From contig MCFE01000864.1 in NCBI GenBank assembly GCA_002104905.1, positions 1 to 29,774 of the forward strand: a stretch of 29,774 bases of DNA. Direction: 5' to 3'. Under the pieces are notes generated by a model. The model worked only from the letters and a program-made list of their open reading frames with translations. It was not told the origin of the DNA and searched no databases. Shown one piece after another: positions 22,605-29,770 of this stretch; positions within the stretch are counted from its first letter, which is position 1; the number at the start of each line of letters is the position of its first letter. This DNA comes from Basidiobolus meristosporus CBS 931.73. Lineage: Eukaryota; Basidiobolomycota; Basidiobolomycetes; Basidiobolales; Basidiobolaceae. The position numbers were made by a program, and so were the translations under genes.

Positions 22605-23565
22605 TATGAAAAATAATTTGGTCCCATGGGTGAATCCAATCCAGATCAGCTGTCAGGATCCCATCAGGAGACTGTTAAAATACCAGCAGGTTGGTATTAA
22701 TGACCCTCTACACAGTTTTATGATGGGTTCACAACATTGTATGGCTACTTGGCTGCCAAATAAAGTTAAAAAACAAAACAGTGTTAGGGTGGTGTTTTGC
22801 CAAAGGTTGAATGGCATTGTTGTGGTCTTGATGGGCTCTACAACTATTTAAGTGGATACAACCAGCTAGTAAATACAATTGCCATATATGGCAGAAAACC
22901 TGACAGTGTTTTAACAGCCTTGTTGCAAGCCTCTGATGGCACTATCATGACACTATGGAGGCCTAGAGCTAGTTCTGTATATTGCTACTGTAACAATTGA
23001 CCAAATGGAAATTTTTTTTCTACCTCCACTTGCACAATTGACATATTCCACTGTAAAGTCACCCCCCTTTATTTGCTTACTCACCACTACCTTGGGTTTT
23101 CCACACATACTTTGCATCAAAAAATACTATGGCCTCCTGCTTACTAATTTCTAGAGACAAGTACAACTACTGCATTTGACATTCTTTTATCACCTCAACT
23201 CTACAGCTTTTCAGTGTGATACTCGCAAAGTTGCTATATACTTTGTATTGCTGGTAAAATATACTTCTTCAAACATATGCTTGGTTGCCACAACATCTGC
23301 CATGAATACCTTCTGAATATCTGCAAAGAACTTTTGGTAACTTAGCCAATATATTCCTTCTCCCTGCTGGATTCTAGTCCCCCTTATAGGTGCATTTGGG
23401 CTCTTCTTTGTGTAAGCCCTGTAATGAATGCTGTAGCAACTGGCTTGTGACTAAGAGAGACCCAGGATAACTTGGTTGAGTTTTCCAAATGAAAATTAGT
23501 TGCTTGTTGCACCCAACCCAACATTCCACTGCTTAACTGATTACCCACACATTGGGGCTGCTTAG
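22605..23565 (+). repeat. Direct repeat, unit 2 (~0.96 kb)
   Basis: Second copy of the unit at ~20,965-21,925, in the same orientation and about 1.64 kb start to start. It has one CpG, at ~23,224, in ACTCGCAAAG. Unit 1 reads ACTTGCAAAG there, a CpG to TpG change. Confidence 0.75.
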
Positions 23566-23581
23566 CTTAGGGAATGGTGTT

Positions 23582-23599
23582 ACATATGCATGCATATGT
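23582..23599. repeat. 18-bp perfect palindrome
   Basis: ACATATGCATGCATATGT is its own reverse complement and sits between the old repeats and the retrotransposon. Alternating purine-pyrimidine order makes it prone to unusual helix forms. No function is evident. Confidence 0.7.
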
Positions 23600-23863
23600 G
23601 GTGCCACAACCTTATTTGTAATGCTTACTATCATGGGTCATCATTGAATCTTACATTTATGTAAGTGCTATGTCTCAAATACAAGACTGTCATAAGTTCA
23701 CATGAGTATTGGCAAAAAGGTGATTTAATAGTGTAACATTGATGAGTGCCAAACTGTTTGCCCCAGAGACAAGACCACTTTGATTCAATGCCATAAGAGA
23801 AGAGAAAAAGACCATGTGGCTATTGTAGCAAGCCTCTTAGCCATGAAGCATGCAGACAGCATA

Positions 23864-23868
23864 GGAAG
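23864..23868. repeat. Target-site duplication of the LTR element, left copy (GGAAG)
   Basis: GGAAG directly precedes the 5' LTR. After the 3' LTR the window ends with GGAA, four of the five bases, which is the expected 5-bp duplication of Ty3/gypsy integration. The fifth base lies outside the window. Confidence 0.85.
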
Positions 23869-23941
23869 TGTCATGATCACATGACAACCATGAACACCCA
23901 TGCCAAGTTTCAGCTCCCTAGCTCAATTTCTAAGAGATTCC

Positions 23942-23974
23942 TTCTGAAACCTTCTACCACCTTTCAGAAAGTTC
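23942..23974 (+). promoter_or_regulatory. Degenerate heat-shock-element pair in 5' LTR U3
   Basis: TTCtgAAAccTTC (23942-23954) and TTTcaGAAagTTC (23962-23974) each match the nTTCnnGAAnnTTCn consensus of heat shock factor except for one transition. A further GAAcaTTC is at 24005-24012. The 3' LTR has both elements perfect. They lie 290-320 nt upstream of the predicted RNA start. Confidence 0.5.
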
Positions 23975-24229
23975 CTGACCATTCCAAATCATTGTTACAC
24001 AATGGAACATTCCATGGAAGCTTTCCATCGTATTTTTCATAGTCCAGTACCATATATGGAAATACCAGGTCACATGACTTAGTCACATGATCAGGTGACC
24101 CAATCCATTTCCCCATCCTGTCTCAGTTCCGTGTCATCTATGTCATTATCCCCAGCACCATTGCTGTGCCTCACCCCACAACCCCATTAGTATTAGCTAA
24201 TATCTCTTGGCATCAGTATAGCCAAAAAG

Positions 24230-24237
24230 TATATATA
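24230..24237 (+). promoter_or_regulatory. TATA box of the retrotransposon (5' LTR)
   Basis: TATATATA is 34 nt before the A at 24264. The self-priming match independently predicts that A as the first RNA base, so box and start support each other. Confidence 0.75.
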
Positions 24238-24285
24238 GTCCTATCCCCCCTTAAGTATTCCTCAGTCTGATAAACACAGGTCTTG

Positions 24286-24291
24286 AATAAA
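24286..24291 (+). terminator. AATAAA signal inside the R region
   Basis: 22 nt after the predicted RNA start. In the 3' LTR the same hexamer (29667-29672) would place RNA 3' ends shortly downstream, defining a short R. Confidence 0.55.
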
Positions 24292-24391
24292 CAGCCTTGC
24301 CTTGAATCCTGCCTTGCCTTGATGGTCCACACCTAAGTCCTTTCCTGCCATGCCTAGCTTTTCCTCCTGCCTTGTGTCTATTCATAACAGT

Positions 24392-24402
24392 TTTATCAGA
24401 CT
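24392..24402 (+). other. Self-priming primer-binding site (11 nt)
   Basis: TTTATCAGACT starts two bases after the 5' LTR and is the exact reverse complement of AGTCTGATAAA at 24264-24274. That match lies 34 nt past the TATA box, where transcription should start. In Tf1 and sushi-type elements the first 11 nt of the RNA fold back on such a site, are cleaved and prime minus-strand synthesis in place of a tRNA. The match here is exactly 11 nt with mismatches on both sides. Confidence 0.85.
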
Positions 24403-24795
24403 TTCCTGACTTACCTGTGGATCCCTGCCTTCTGCCCAAAGTTTGAAGAAAACTTGTAAAAGGAATACTCACCGTAAGTATCACCCATCATCTTTCCCTA
24501 GTCTTGTCCTATAAAGGCAAAGATACTTTATCTTTGTAAAACTATTGGTCAAAGCTGCATTCACTTTATTACCCTGCTGGTGGAGTTTACAGTTGTTACA
24601 GTATTGGAAGCTTTAGTACAATACTCTATCAAAGGACGTTGAAACCAGTACCTTCTGAAGTGACGCTAACTTATTTAAGTTGGGGATTGTGGCTCAATAG
24701 TTGTATTCTTGACATACTAGTGGCTTTACAAACCCACAACCTAGTTTAGTATATTCCAGTATTCCTTGCAAGTTCATCCGCCTTCCTCTGCTACC
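24403..24795 (+). other. Retrotransposon untranslated leader
   Basis: About 390 nt between the priming site and the gag ATG. No frame here is supported. The region probably holds RNA packaging and folding signals, which I cannot identify. Confidence 0.5.
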
Positions 24796-25728
24796 ATGTC
24801 CAACCTAGAGCTGAACTTTGCCCAGCTCATGGCTGCCTTTACCCAACTGCAGCAAGACCATGCAGACCTCAGAAACACTCTTGCTCAGTTCCAGAACCAA
24901 AGTGTCCAGCAAACTGGCCATGTCCCAGTCTACCAAGAACCCAAGTATTCCCCTGCTACCAAGTTCAATGGCTCTCAGAATGAATTCCGTGGCTTCATCA
25001 ACATGGTGAAGAACAACCTTGCACTCCAGCCCAACTGGTACCCCACTGACCAGGCCAAAGTTGGTTTCATCTCCAACCTGCTTACTGGTACAGCTCTCAA
25101 GTGGTTCTCCCCATTAGTGGAGACCAACTCTCCCCTCCTCAGAGACTACCAAGCCTTTCTCACTGAAATGGAGCTAACATTTGGTAACCTTGACCAAGCC
25201 AGAACTGCTGCCAACAAGATCAAGACCCTCAAACAAGGGAACAAATCAGCATCAGTCTATGCCTCAGAATTCCAACAACTCTCCAGTGACCTCAGCTCCT
25301 GGGGTCAAGCAGCCTTGATAAGCCAATTCCAAGATGGCCTTAATGATGAAGTTTGTGATCTGCTACTCACACTCCCAGATCCAGATACATTGGTTGAAGC
25401 TATGCACCAAGCAATCCGGTGTGATAACAGACTATTCCAGAAGAAGCAAAAGAATTGTCAAAGACACATTCCTGTTGCAGTCCCAGCTCCTCCTGCTCCC
25501 CAAGTCACTCCAGAAGATCCTATGCAGATTGATAGTGCCAAATACAAGAAACTATCAAAGAGTGAAAAGTCCAGACGTCAACAAGCCAACCTCTGTCTAT
25601 ACTGTGGCCAACCAGGTCACTTTGCCAAGTCCTGCCCCAACAAGAAGCCCAGCTTCAAGCTGATGCAGTCCTCCAGCAACCAACCTGATCCAGATCTGTC
25701 GGGAAACTCCAATGTCCAGTTGCACTGA
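24796..25728 (+). CDS. gag: Retrotransposon Gag (capsid and nucleocapsid)
   Basis: Structural protein of 310 aa that forms the virus-like particle and binds the element RNA. Seen: an N-terminal coiled-coil-like stretch with many Gln and Leu (LNFAQLMAAFTQLQQDHADL); a retrotransposon capsid domain at about residues 60-215 with GFISNLLTGTALKWFSPL and ELTFGNLDQARTAANKI; then a basic Pro-rich linker; and a CCHC zinc knuckle with Cys267, Cys270, His275 and Cys280 (LYCGQPGHFAKSCP). The frame is open ten codons further upstream without an ATG, so the ATG at 24796 is taken as start. The stop at 25726-25728 lies in the loop of the frameshift hairpin. The final residues after 304 are made only by ribosomes that do not shift. 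Confidence 0.95.
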   Translation: MSNLELNFAQLMAAFTQLQQDHADLRNTLAQFQNQSVQQTGHVPVYQEPKYSPATKFNGSQNEFRGFINMVKNNLALQPNWYPTDQAKVGFISNLLTGTALKWFSPLVETNSPLLRDYQAFLTEMELTFGNLDQARTAANKIKTLKQGNKSASVYASEFQQLSSDLSSWGQAALISQFQDGLNDEVCDLLLTLPDPDTLVEAMHQAIRCDNRLFQKKQKNCQRHIPVAVPAPPAPQVTPEDPMQIDSAKYKKLSKSEKSRRQQANLCLYCGQPGHFAKSCPNKKPSFKLMQSSSNQPDPDLSGNSNVQLH

Positions 25729-25745
25729 CAGGCTTGCAACTGGAC
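25701..25745 (+). promoter_or_regulatory. -1 ribosomal frameshift signal between gag and pol
   Basis: GGGAAAC at 25701-25707 is a canonical X XXY YYZ heptamer and is in phase with gag, where it is read as G GGA AAC. Six nt later an 11-bp perfect stem begins: GTCCAGTTGCA (25714-25724) with TGCAACTGGAC (25735-25745), and a 10-nt loop containing the gag TGA. The gag and pol frames overlap from 25689 to 25728, so a -1 shift here joins them without meeting a stop. Eight loop bases (25726-25733) are also complementary to 25814-25821, allowing a pseudoknot or long-range pairing. Confidence 0.88.
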
Positions 25746-28700
25746 CCACCCATGAAAATCCAGCATATCCAAGAATCTTCCTTTGCCACAAAATCTATCC
25801 AGTCCTTGAGAATGCCTGTCAAAATCCAGATCCCTGACTCTGGTCCTGTCCCAGCCCTAGCCCTGATTGATTCCGGTGCTTCATCCTGTTTCATTGACCA
25901 AGCCTTTGTCCAGAAGCACTCTATTCCTGTTACCTTGAAATCCTGTCCAGTCCAAGTAGAAGTTATTGATGGAAGATCACTCTCCTCTGGTGCCGTCACC
26001 CATGAAACATGCTTACTCCAGCTATCCAGTACTGCCCACCAAGAAAGAATTGCCTTCAACATCATCAACTCACCACACTATCCTATTGTGCTTGGAAGCT
26101 CATGGTTGAGCTACCACAATCCGAGTATTGATTGGAAATCCAAGATCCTGTCATTCACCAGATCCCACCAAATCAACTCCATGAAATCTCCAGACCCTGA
26201 TAACCGTGAAAAGACGGTTGCCAACAGTTCAACAGCCCAAGATACCTTGCCAGCTGAAGGAGCCCCCTCAGCAACTATACCAGCCAAGTACCAAGAGTTT
26301 GCCCATGTCTTTGACAAGAAGAAAGCAGAACTCCTCCCTGACCATTGGCCTTATGACTGCCCTATTGACCTTGAAGATGGAAAAGTCCCTCCATTTGGCC
26401 CAGTATATAACCTCTCCCAGCTGGAGCTGAAAGAACTCCATGGTTATATTCAAGAAAACCTCCAGAAGGGTTTTATTCAGCACTCCAAATCACCTGCTGG
26501 AGCCCCAATCCTCTTTGTCAAGAAGAAGGATGGCACCCTCAGAATGTGTGTGGACTACCATGCTTTGAATAAGATCACAGTCAAGAACCGCTACCCCCTG
26601 CCCCTGATCAACACACTGTTGGATCAGCTATCTGCTGCCCAAGTCTTCACCAAGATAGACTTGAGAGGAGCTTACAATCTTGTCAGAATCAAGCCTGGTG
26701 ATGAATGGAAAACTGCCTTTTGCACAAGATATGGTCACTTTGAGTACAAAGTAATGCCATTTGGCCTCACCAATGCCCCTGCTGTGTTTCAACACCTCAT
26801 GAATGACATATTCTGTGAATACCTTGACCAGTTTGTGGTAATCTACCTTGATGATATTCTCATATACTCCAAGAGCCAAGATGAACATGATGAACATGTC
26901 AAGAAAGTATTGAGAAAACTAGACTCTGCCGGTCTCTATGCCAAGTTAGAGAAGTGTGAATTTGACCAGAGTGAAGTGGAATTTCTTGGTTACCTCATCA
27001 GCCCTGAGGGAACAAGAATGGACCCAAAGAAAGTTGACTCAGTCCAGTCCTGGAAAACTCCAAGCTCAGTCAAGGAAGTACAATCCTTCCTGGGATTTGC
27101 CAACTTCTATTGCAGGTTCATAGCCAACTACTCCAAGATAGTCACCCCTCTGACAAAGCTTACCCAGAAGAACACACCTTTTGCCTGGAATGAGGAGCAA
27201 TCCACCTCATTCAACCAACTTAAGAAATCTTTCCTGAAGGCCCCCCTGCTTGCCCACCCTGACCTTGAGAAGCAATTCATAGTGGAGACTGATGCTTCTG
27301 ATTTTGCCCTTGGTGCCATACTCTCCCAGTATGATGAGGACAATGTGTTGCACCCCATTGCATTCTACTCTCGGAAGTTTTCCCCTGCAGAGATCAACTA
27401 TGATATCTATGATAAGGAGTTGCTTGCCATCATTGTAGCCTTTGAGCAATGGAGACACTACCTGGACGGTGCAAAACACAAAATCAAAGTCTTCTGTGAC
27501 CATAAGAACCTTGAGTACTTTGCAACTTCCAAAGTACTAAACCGGAGACAAGCCAGATGGTCACTCTTCCTGTCCAGCTTTGACTTTACTATCACCTATA
27601 GACCTGGTGCAAAGCAAGGAAAGCCTGATGCCCTGTCTAGAAAAAAGGAATATGCCCTGGAAGAGGGAGATGATGCCTGTCGGCAAATGGAACACCCACT
27701 GCTGAGCAAGAAACATTTTGAGATTCTTGCCACCCAGTCCTCAAGTCTTGTCATCCCTTCATTCCTAGTAAGGATATCAGAATCCCAAGCCTCTGATATG
27801 ACTTCCAGCACTGTCAAGAAATATCTGGAATCCCCAGTCGGGCCCCCTCCCAAGTTCCCAAACATCCAGAACCTGCATTTGGTAAACAACCTCATCTACC
27901 ACAAGCAGCAGCTTTATGTCCCAGACCTTGCCACCCAGCTAGACATCATTAAGTCTTGGCATGATTCAATGGCTGCAGGCCACTTTGGTACTGCCAAAAC
28001 CTTGAATGCTATCAAAAGAGATTTCTGGTGGCCAAGAATGATAACTCTTATCAAAGAATACATTCTGACTTGTGATATTTGCAACCGTGCAAAACCAGCC
28101 AGACACCAGCCCTATGGACTTCTTCAACCCCTGCCTATCCCAGAACACCAATGGAGATCTATATCTATGGACTTCATTACTGACCTCCCTGAGTCATGTG
28201 GCTTCAACACTATACTTGTAGTGGCTGACCGGCTGACCAAGATGGCTCACTTTATCCCTTGCTGTAAGAACACTGATGCAAAAGAAACAGCTGCTTTAGT
28301 CCTGAAGAATATTTTCCGCCTTCATGGTATCCCCAGTGATATTGTGTCAGATAGAGGCCCACAGTTTGTGTCCAAGTTTTGGAAACACTTCATGCAATAC
28401 CTTGGTGTTCAAGTCAAGCTCTCTACTGCCTTCCATCCACAGTCTGATGGCCAGACTGAAAGAATCAACCAGATTCTAGAGCAATACCTCCGGTGCTATA
28501 TCAATTACCAGCAAGACAATTGGGTTGATCTACTCCCTGTTGCTGAGTTTGCCTACAACAACTCAAGCCATAGTGCAACCGGTTTTACACCATTCTATGC
28601 AAACTATGGATTCCACCCTCAGTTTGATATCCAGATTCCAACAAACCCAATGAGCCCACATGCGGCTGAACATGCCCAAGCAATCCAGGACATCCAGAAC

Positions 28701-29249
28701 ACCCTCAAGGAAGAGCTATCCTTAGCTCAGGAAAGCTACAAGAAATTTGCCAATCTAAAACGGCATCCCAGCCCTGATCTTAATGAAGGAGATTCTGTAT
28801 GGTTGCTCAGAAGAAACATCAGCACCAACCGCCCTTGTGACAAGTTGGATTTCAAGAAACTTGGTCCCTTCAAGATCAAGAAGAAGCTTAGCCCTATAGT
28901 ATATCAGCTACAGTTACCAGCAAGTATGAAAATCCATGATACTTTCCATGTGTCCCTCCTGGAGCCGTATTGTAGGAACACATTGCCAAACCGGCAAGAA
29001 GCAAAGCCCCAAGCTATCCAGGTTGACCAACATCAAGAATTTGAAGTTAAACAGATTCTAGACTCCAAGTATATCCGGTCAAAGCTGTACTACTTAGTAG
29101 ACTGGATTGGTTATGATCCAAGTGACCAAACATGGGAACCAGCTACCCATCTCACTAATTGTCAAGAACTAGTCACCCAGTTCCACCAACAATATCCTGC
29201 AAAACCTGCCCCAAAGGGAAACAGAGCTTTGCCTGGAAGAGGAGAATAG
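25707..29249 (+). CDS. pol: Retrotransposon Pol (protease, RT, RNase H, integrase, chromodomain), by frameshift
   Basis: Expressed as Gag-Pol after the -1 shift. The frame is open from 25689, and its first ATG (25752) is probably not used. Residue numbers count from the codon at 25734. Protease: ALIDSGAS with Asp46. Reverse transcriptase: motifs from YPLPLINTLLDQL through FTKIDLRGAYN to YLDD at 371-374. RNase H: Asp520, Glu562 and Asp589. Integrase: zinc binding by His743, His750, Cys780 and Cys783, and catalytic Asp813, Asp873 and Glu909 with 35 residues between the last two. A GPY/F-like module follows (KLGPFKIKKKLSPIVYQLQL). The chromodomain is at about 1103-1155 (YYLVDWIGYDPSDQTWEP). All catalytic residues are present and no stop interrupts. 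The stop codon directly abuts the 3' LTR. Confidence 0.96.
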   Translation, partial: LQCPVALTGLQLDPPMKIQHIQESSFATKSIQSLRMPVKIQIPDSGPVPALALIDSGASSCFIDQAFVQKHSIPVTLKSCPVQVEVIDGRSLSSGAVTHETCLLQLSSTAHQERIAFNIINSPHYPIVLGSSWLSYHNPSIDWKSKILSFTRSHQINSMKSPDPDNREKTVANSSTAQDTLPAEGAPSATIPAKYQEFAHVFDKKKAELLPDHWPYDCPIDLEDGKVPPFGPVYNLSQLELKELHGYIQENLQKGFIQHSKSPAGAPILFVKKKDGTLRMCVDYHALNKITVKNRYPLPLINTLLDQLSAAQVFTKIDLRGAYNLVRIKPGDEWKTAFCTRYGHFEYKVMPFGLTNAPAVFQHLMNDIFCEYLDQFVVIYLDDILIYSKSQDEHDEHVKKVLRKLDSAGLYAKLEKCEFDQSEVEFLGYLISPEGTRMDPKKVDSVQSWKTPSSVKEVQSFLGFANFYCRFIANYSKIVTPLTKLTQKNTPFAWNEEQSTSFNQLKKSFLKAPLLAHPDLEKQFIVETDASDFALGAILSQYDEDNVLHPIAFYSRKFSPAEINYDIYDKELLAIIVAFEQWRHYLDGAKHKIKVFCDHKNLEYFATSKVLNRRQARWSLFLSSFDFTITYRPGAKQGKPDALSRKKEYALEEGDDACRQMEHPLLSKKHFEILATQSSSLVIPSFLVRISESQASDMTSSTVKKYLESPVGPPPKFPNIQNLHLVNNLIYHKQQLYVPDLATQLDIIKSWHDSMAAGHFGTAKTLNAIKRDFWWPRMITLIKEYILTCDICNRAKPARHQPYGLLQPLPIPEHQWRSISMDFITDLPESCGFNTILVVADRLTKMAHFIPCCKNTDAKETAALVLKNIFRLHGIPSDIVSDRGPQFVSKFWKHFMQYLGVQVKLSTAFHPQSDGQTERINQILEQYLRCYINYQQDNWVDLLPVAEFAYNNSSHSATGFTPFYANYGFHPQFDIQIPTNPMSPHAAEHAQAIQDIQNTLKEELSLAQESYKKFANLKRHPSPDLNEGDSVWLLRRNISTNRPCDKLDFKKLGPFKIKKKLSPIVYQLQLPASMKIHDTFHVSLLEPYCRNTLPNRQEAKPQAIQVDQHQEFEVKQILDSKYIRSKLYYLVDWIGYDPSDQTWEPATHLTNCQELVTQFHQQYPAKPAPKGNRALPGRGE
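29235..29249 (+). other. Polypurine tract inside the end of pol
   Basis: GGAAGAGGAGAATAG is almost all purine and immediately precedes the 3' LTR, where plus-strand priming needs it. It also encodes the last four pol codons and the stop, so there is no spacer between gene and LTR. Confidence 0.75.
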
Positions 29250-29770
29250 TGTCATGATCACATGACAACCATGAACACCCATGCCAAGTTTCAGCTTCCT
29301 AGCTCAATTTCTAAGAGATTCCTTCTGGAACCTTCTACCACCTTCCAGAAAGTTCCTGACCATTCCAAACCATTGTTACACAATGGAACATTCCATGGAA
29401 GCTTTCCATCGTATTTTTCATAGTCCAGTACCATATATGGAAATACCAGGTCACATGACTTAGTCACATGATCAGGTGACCCAATCCATTTCCCCATCCT
29501 GTCTCAGTGCCGTGTCATCTATGTCATTATCCCCAGCACCATTGCTGTGCCTCACCCCACAACCCCATTAGTATTAGCTAATATCTCTCGGCATCAGTAT
29601 AGCCAAAAAGTATATATAGTCCTATCCCCCCTTAAGTATTCCTCAGTCTGATAAACACAGGTCTTGAATAAACAGCCTTGCCTTGAATCCTGCCTTGCCT
29701 TGATGGTCCACACCTAAGTCCTTTCCTGCCGTGCCTAGCTTTTCCTCCTGCCTTGTGTCTATTCATAACA
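29250..29770 (+). repeat. 3' LTR (521 bp)
   Basis: Same length as the 5' LTR with seven substitutions. It retains CpGs at ~29589 and ~29731 that are TpG or CpA in the 5' copy. It holds the perfect heat-shock-element pair, a CArG-like box, a TATA box at 29611-29618 and AATAAA at 29667-29672, which is the functional 3'-end signal in this copy. Confidence 0.97.
29323..29355 (+). promoter_or_regulatory. Two perfect three-unit heat-shock elements in 3' LTR U3
   Basis: TTCtgGAAccTTC (29323-29335) and TTCcaGAAagTTC (29343-29355) both satisfy the heat shock factor consensus of three inverted nGAAn units, 7 nt apart. A two-unit GAAcaTTC follows at 29386-29393. U3 of the 3' LTR templates both LTRs of any new copy, so daughters would inherit the intact sites. 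Confidence 0.55.

Larger units (their letters stand above)
18741..23863. repeat. Old repeat block with extreme CpG depletion
   Basis: About 5 kb with no intact gene, made of diverged repeat copies. A line-by-line reading finds no CG dinucleotide between 19,093 and 23,223, while TG and CA are frequent. It contains a direct duplication, an inverted pair and a dispersed segment, listed separately. I cannot assign it to an element class because no transposase or reverse transcriptase motif survives. It directly abuts the retrotransposon's target site. Confidence 0.75.
23869..24389 (+). repeat. 5' LTR (521 bp)
   Basis: Aligned base by base with 29250-29770. Lengths are equal and there are seven substitutions with no indel. 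It carries TG...CA ends (TGTCATG against CATAACA inverted), a perfect CCATATATGG CArG-like box at 24050-24059, a cluster of CACATGA motifs with GGTCAC/GTGACC symmetry, TATATATA at 24230, predicted R start at 24264 and AATAAA at 24286-24291. Two differences are CG in the 3' LTR but TG or CA here, as expected from CpG deamination. Confidence 0.97.
23869..29770 (+). mobile_element. Complete Ty3/gypsy LTR retrotransposon (chromovirus, self-priming type)
   Basis: A 5.9-kb element with 521-bp LTRs beginning TGTCATG and ending CATAACA, a 5-bp target duplication, a self-priming site, gag and pol frames without internal stops, and a polypurine stretch before the 3' LTR. Domain order is Gag with CCHC knuckle, protease, reverse transcriptase, RNase H, integrase, GPY-like module and chromodomain, which defines Ty3/gypsy chromoviruses (Metaviridae). 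The self-priming arrangement points to the Tf1/sushi side of that group. The LTRs differ at seven positions, so insertion is not brand new, but the reading frames appear intact and the element may be competent. It sits at the edge of an old CpG-depleted repeat block, as expected of chromodomain-guided targeting to heterochromatin (inference). Confidence 0.96.

Noticed and set aside
18741-23863. RIP (repeat-induced point mutation) as cause of the base bias
   Set aside because: Classic RIP converts CpA to TpA and leaves TpA-rich, very AT-rich DNA. Here CA and TG remain common and only CG is missing, which fits CpG deamination instead.
26111-28151. Several 60-100 codon minus-strand frames across pol
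   Set aside because: They are antisense shadows of the intact 1171-codon pol frame, with no independent evidence.
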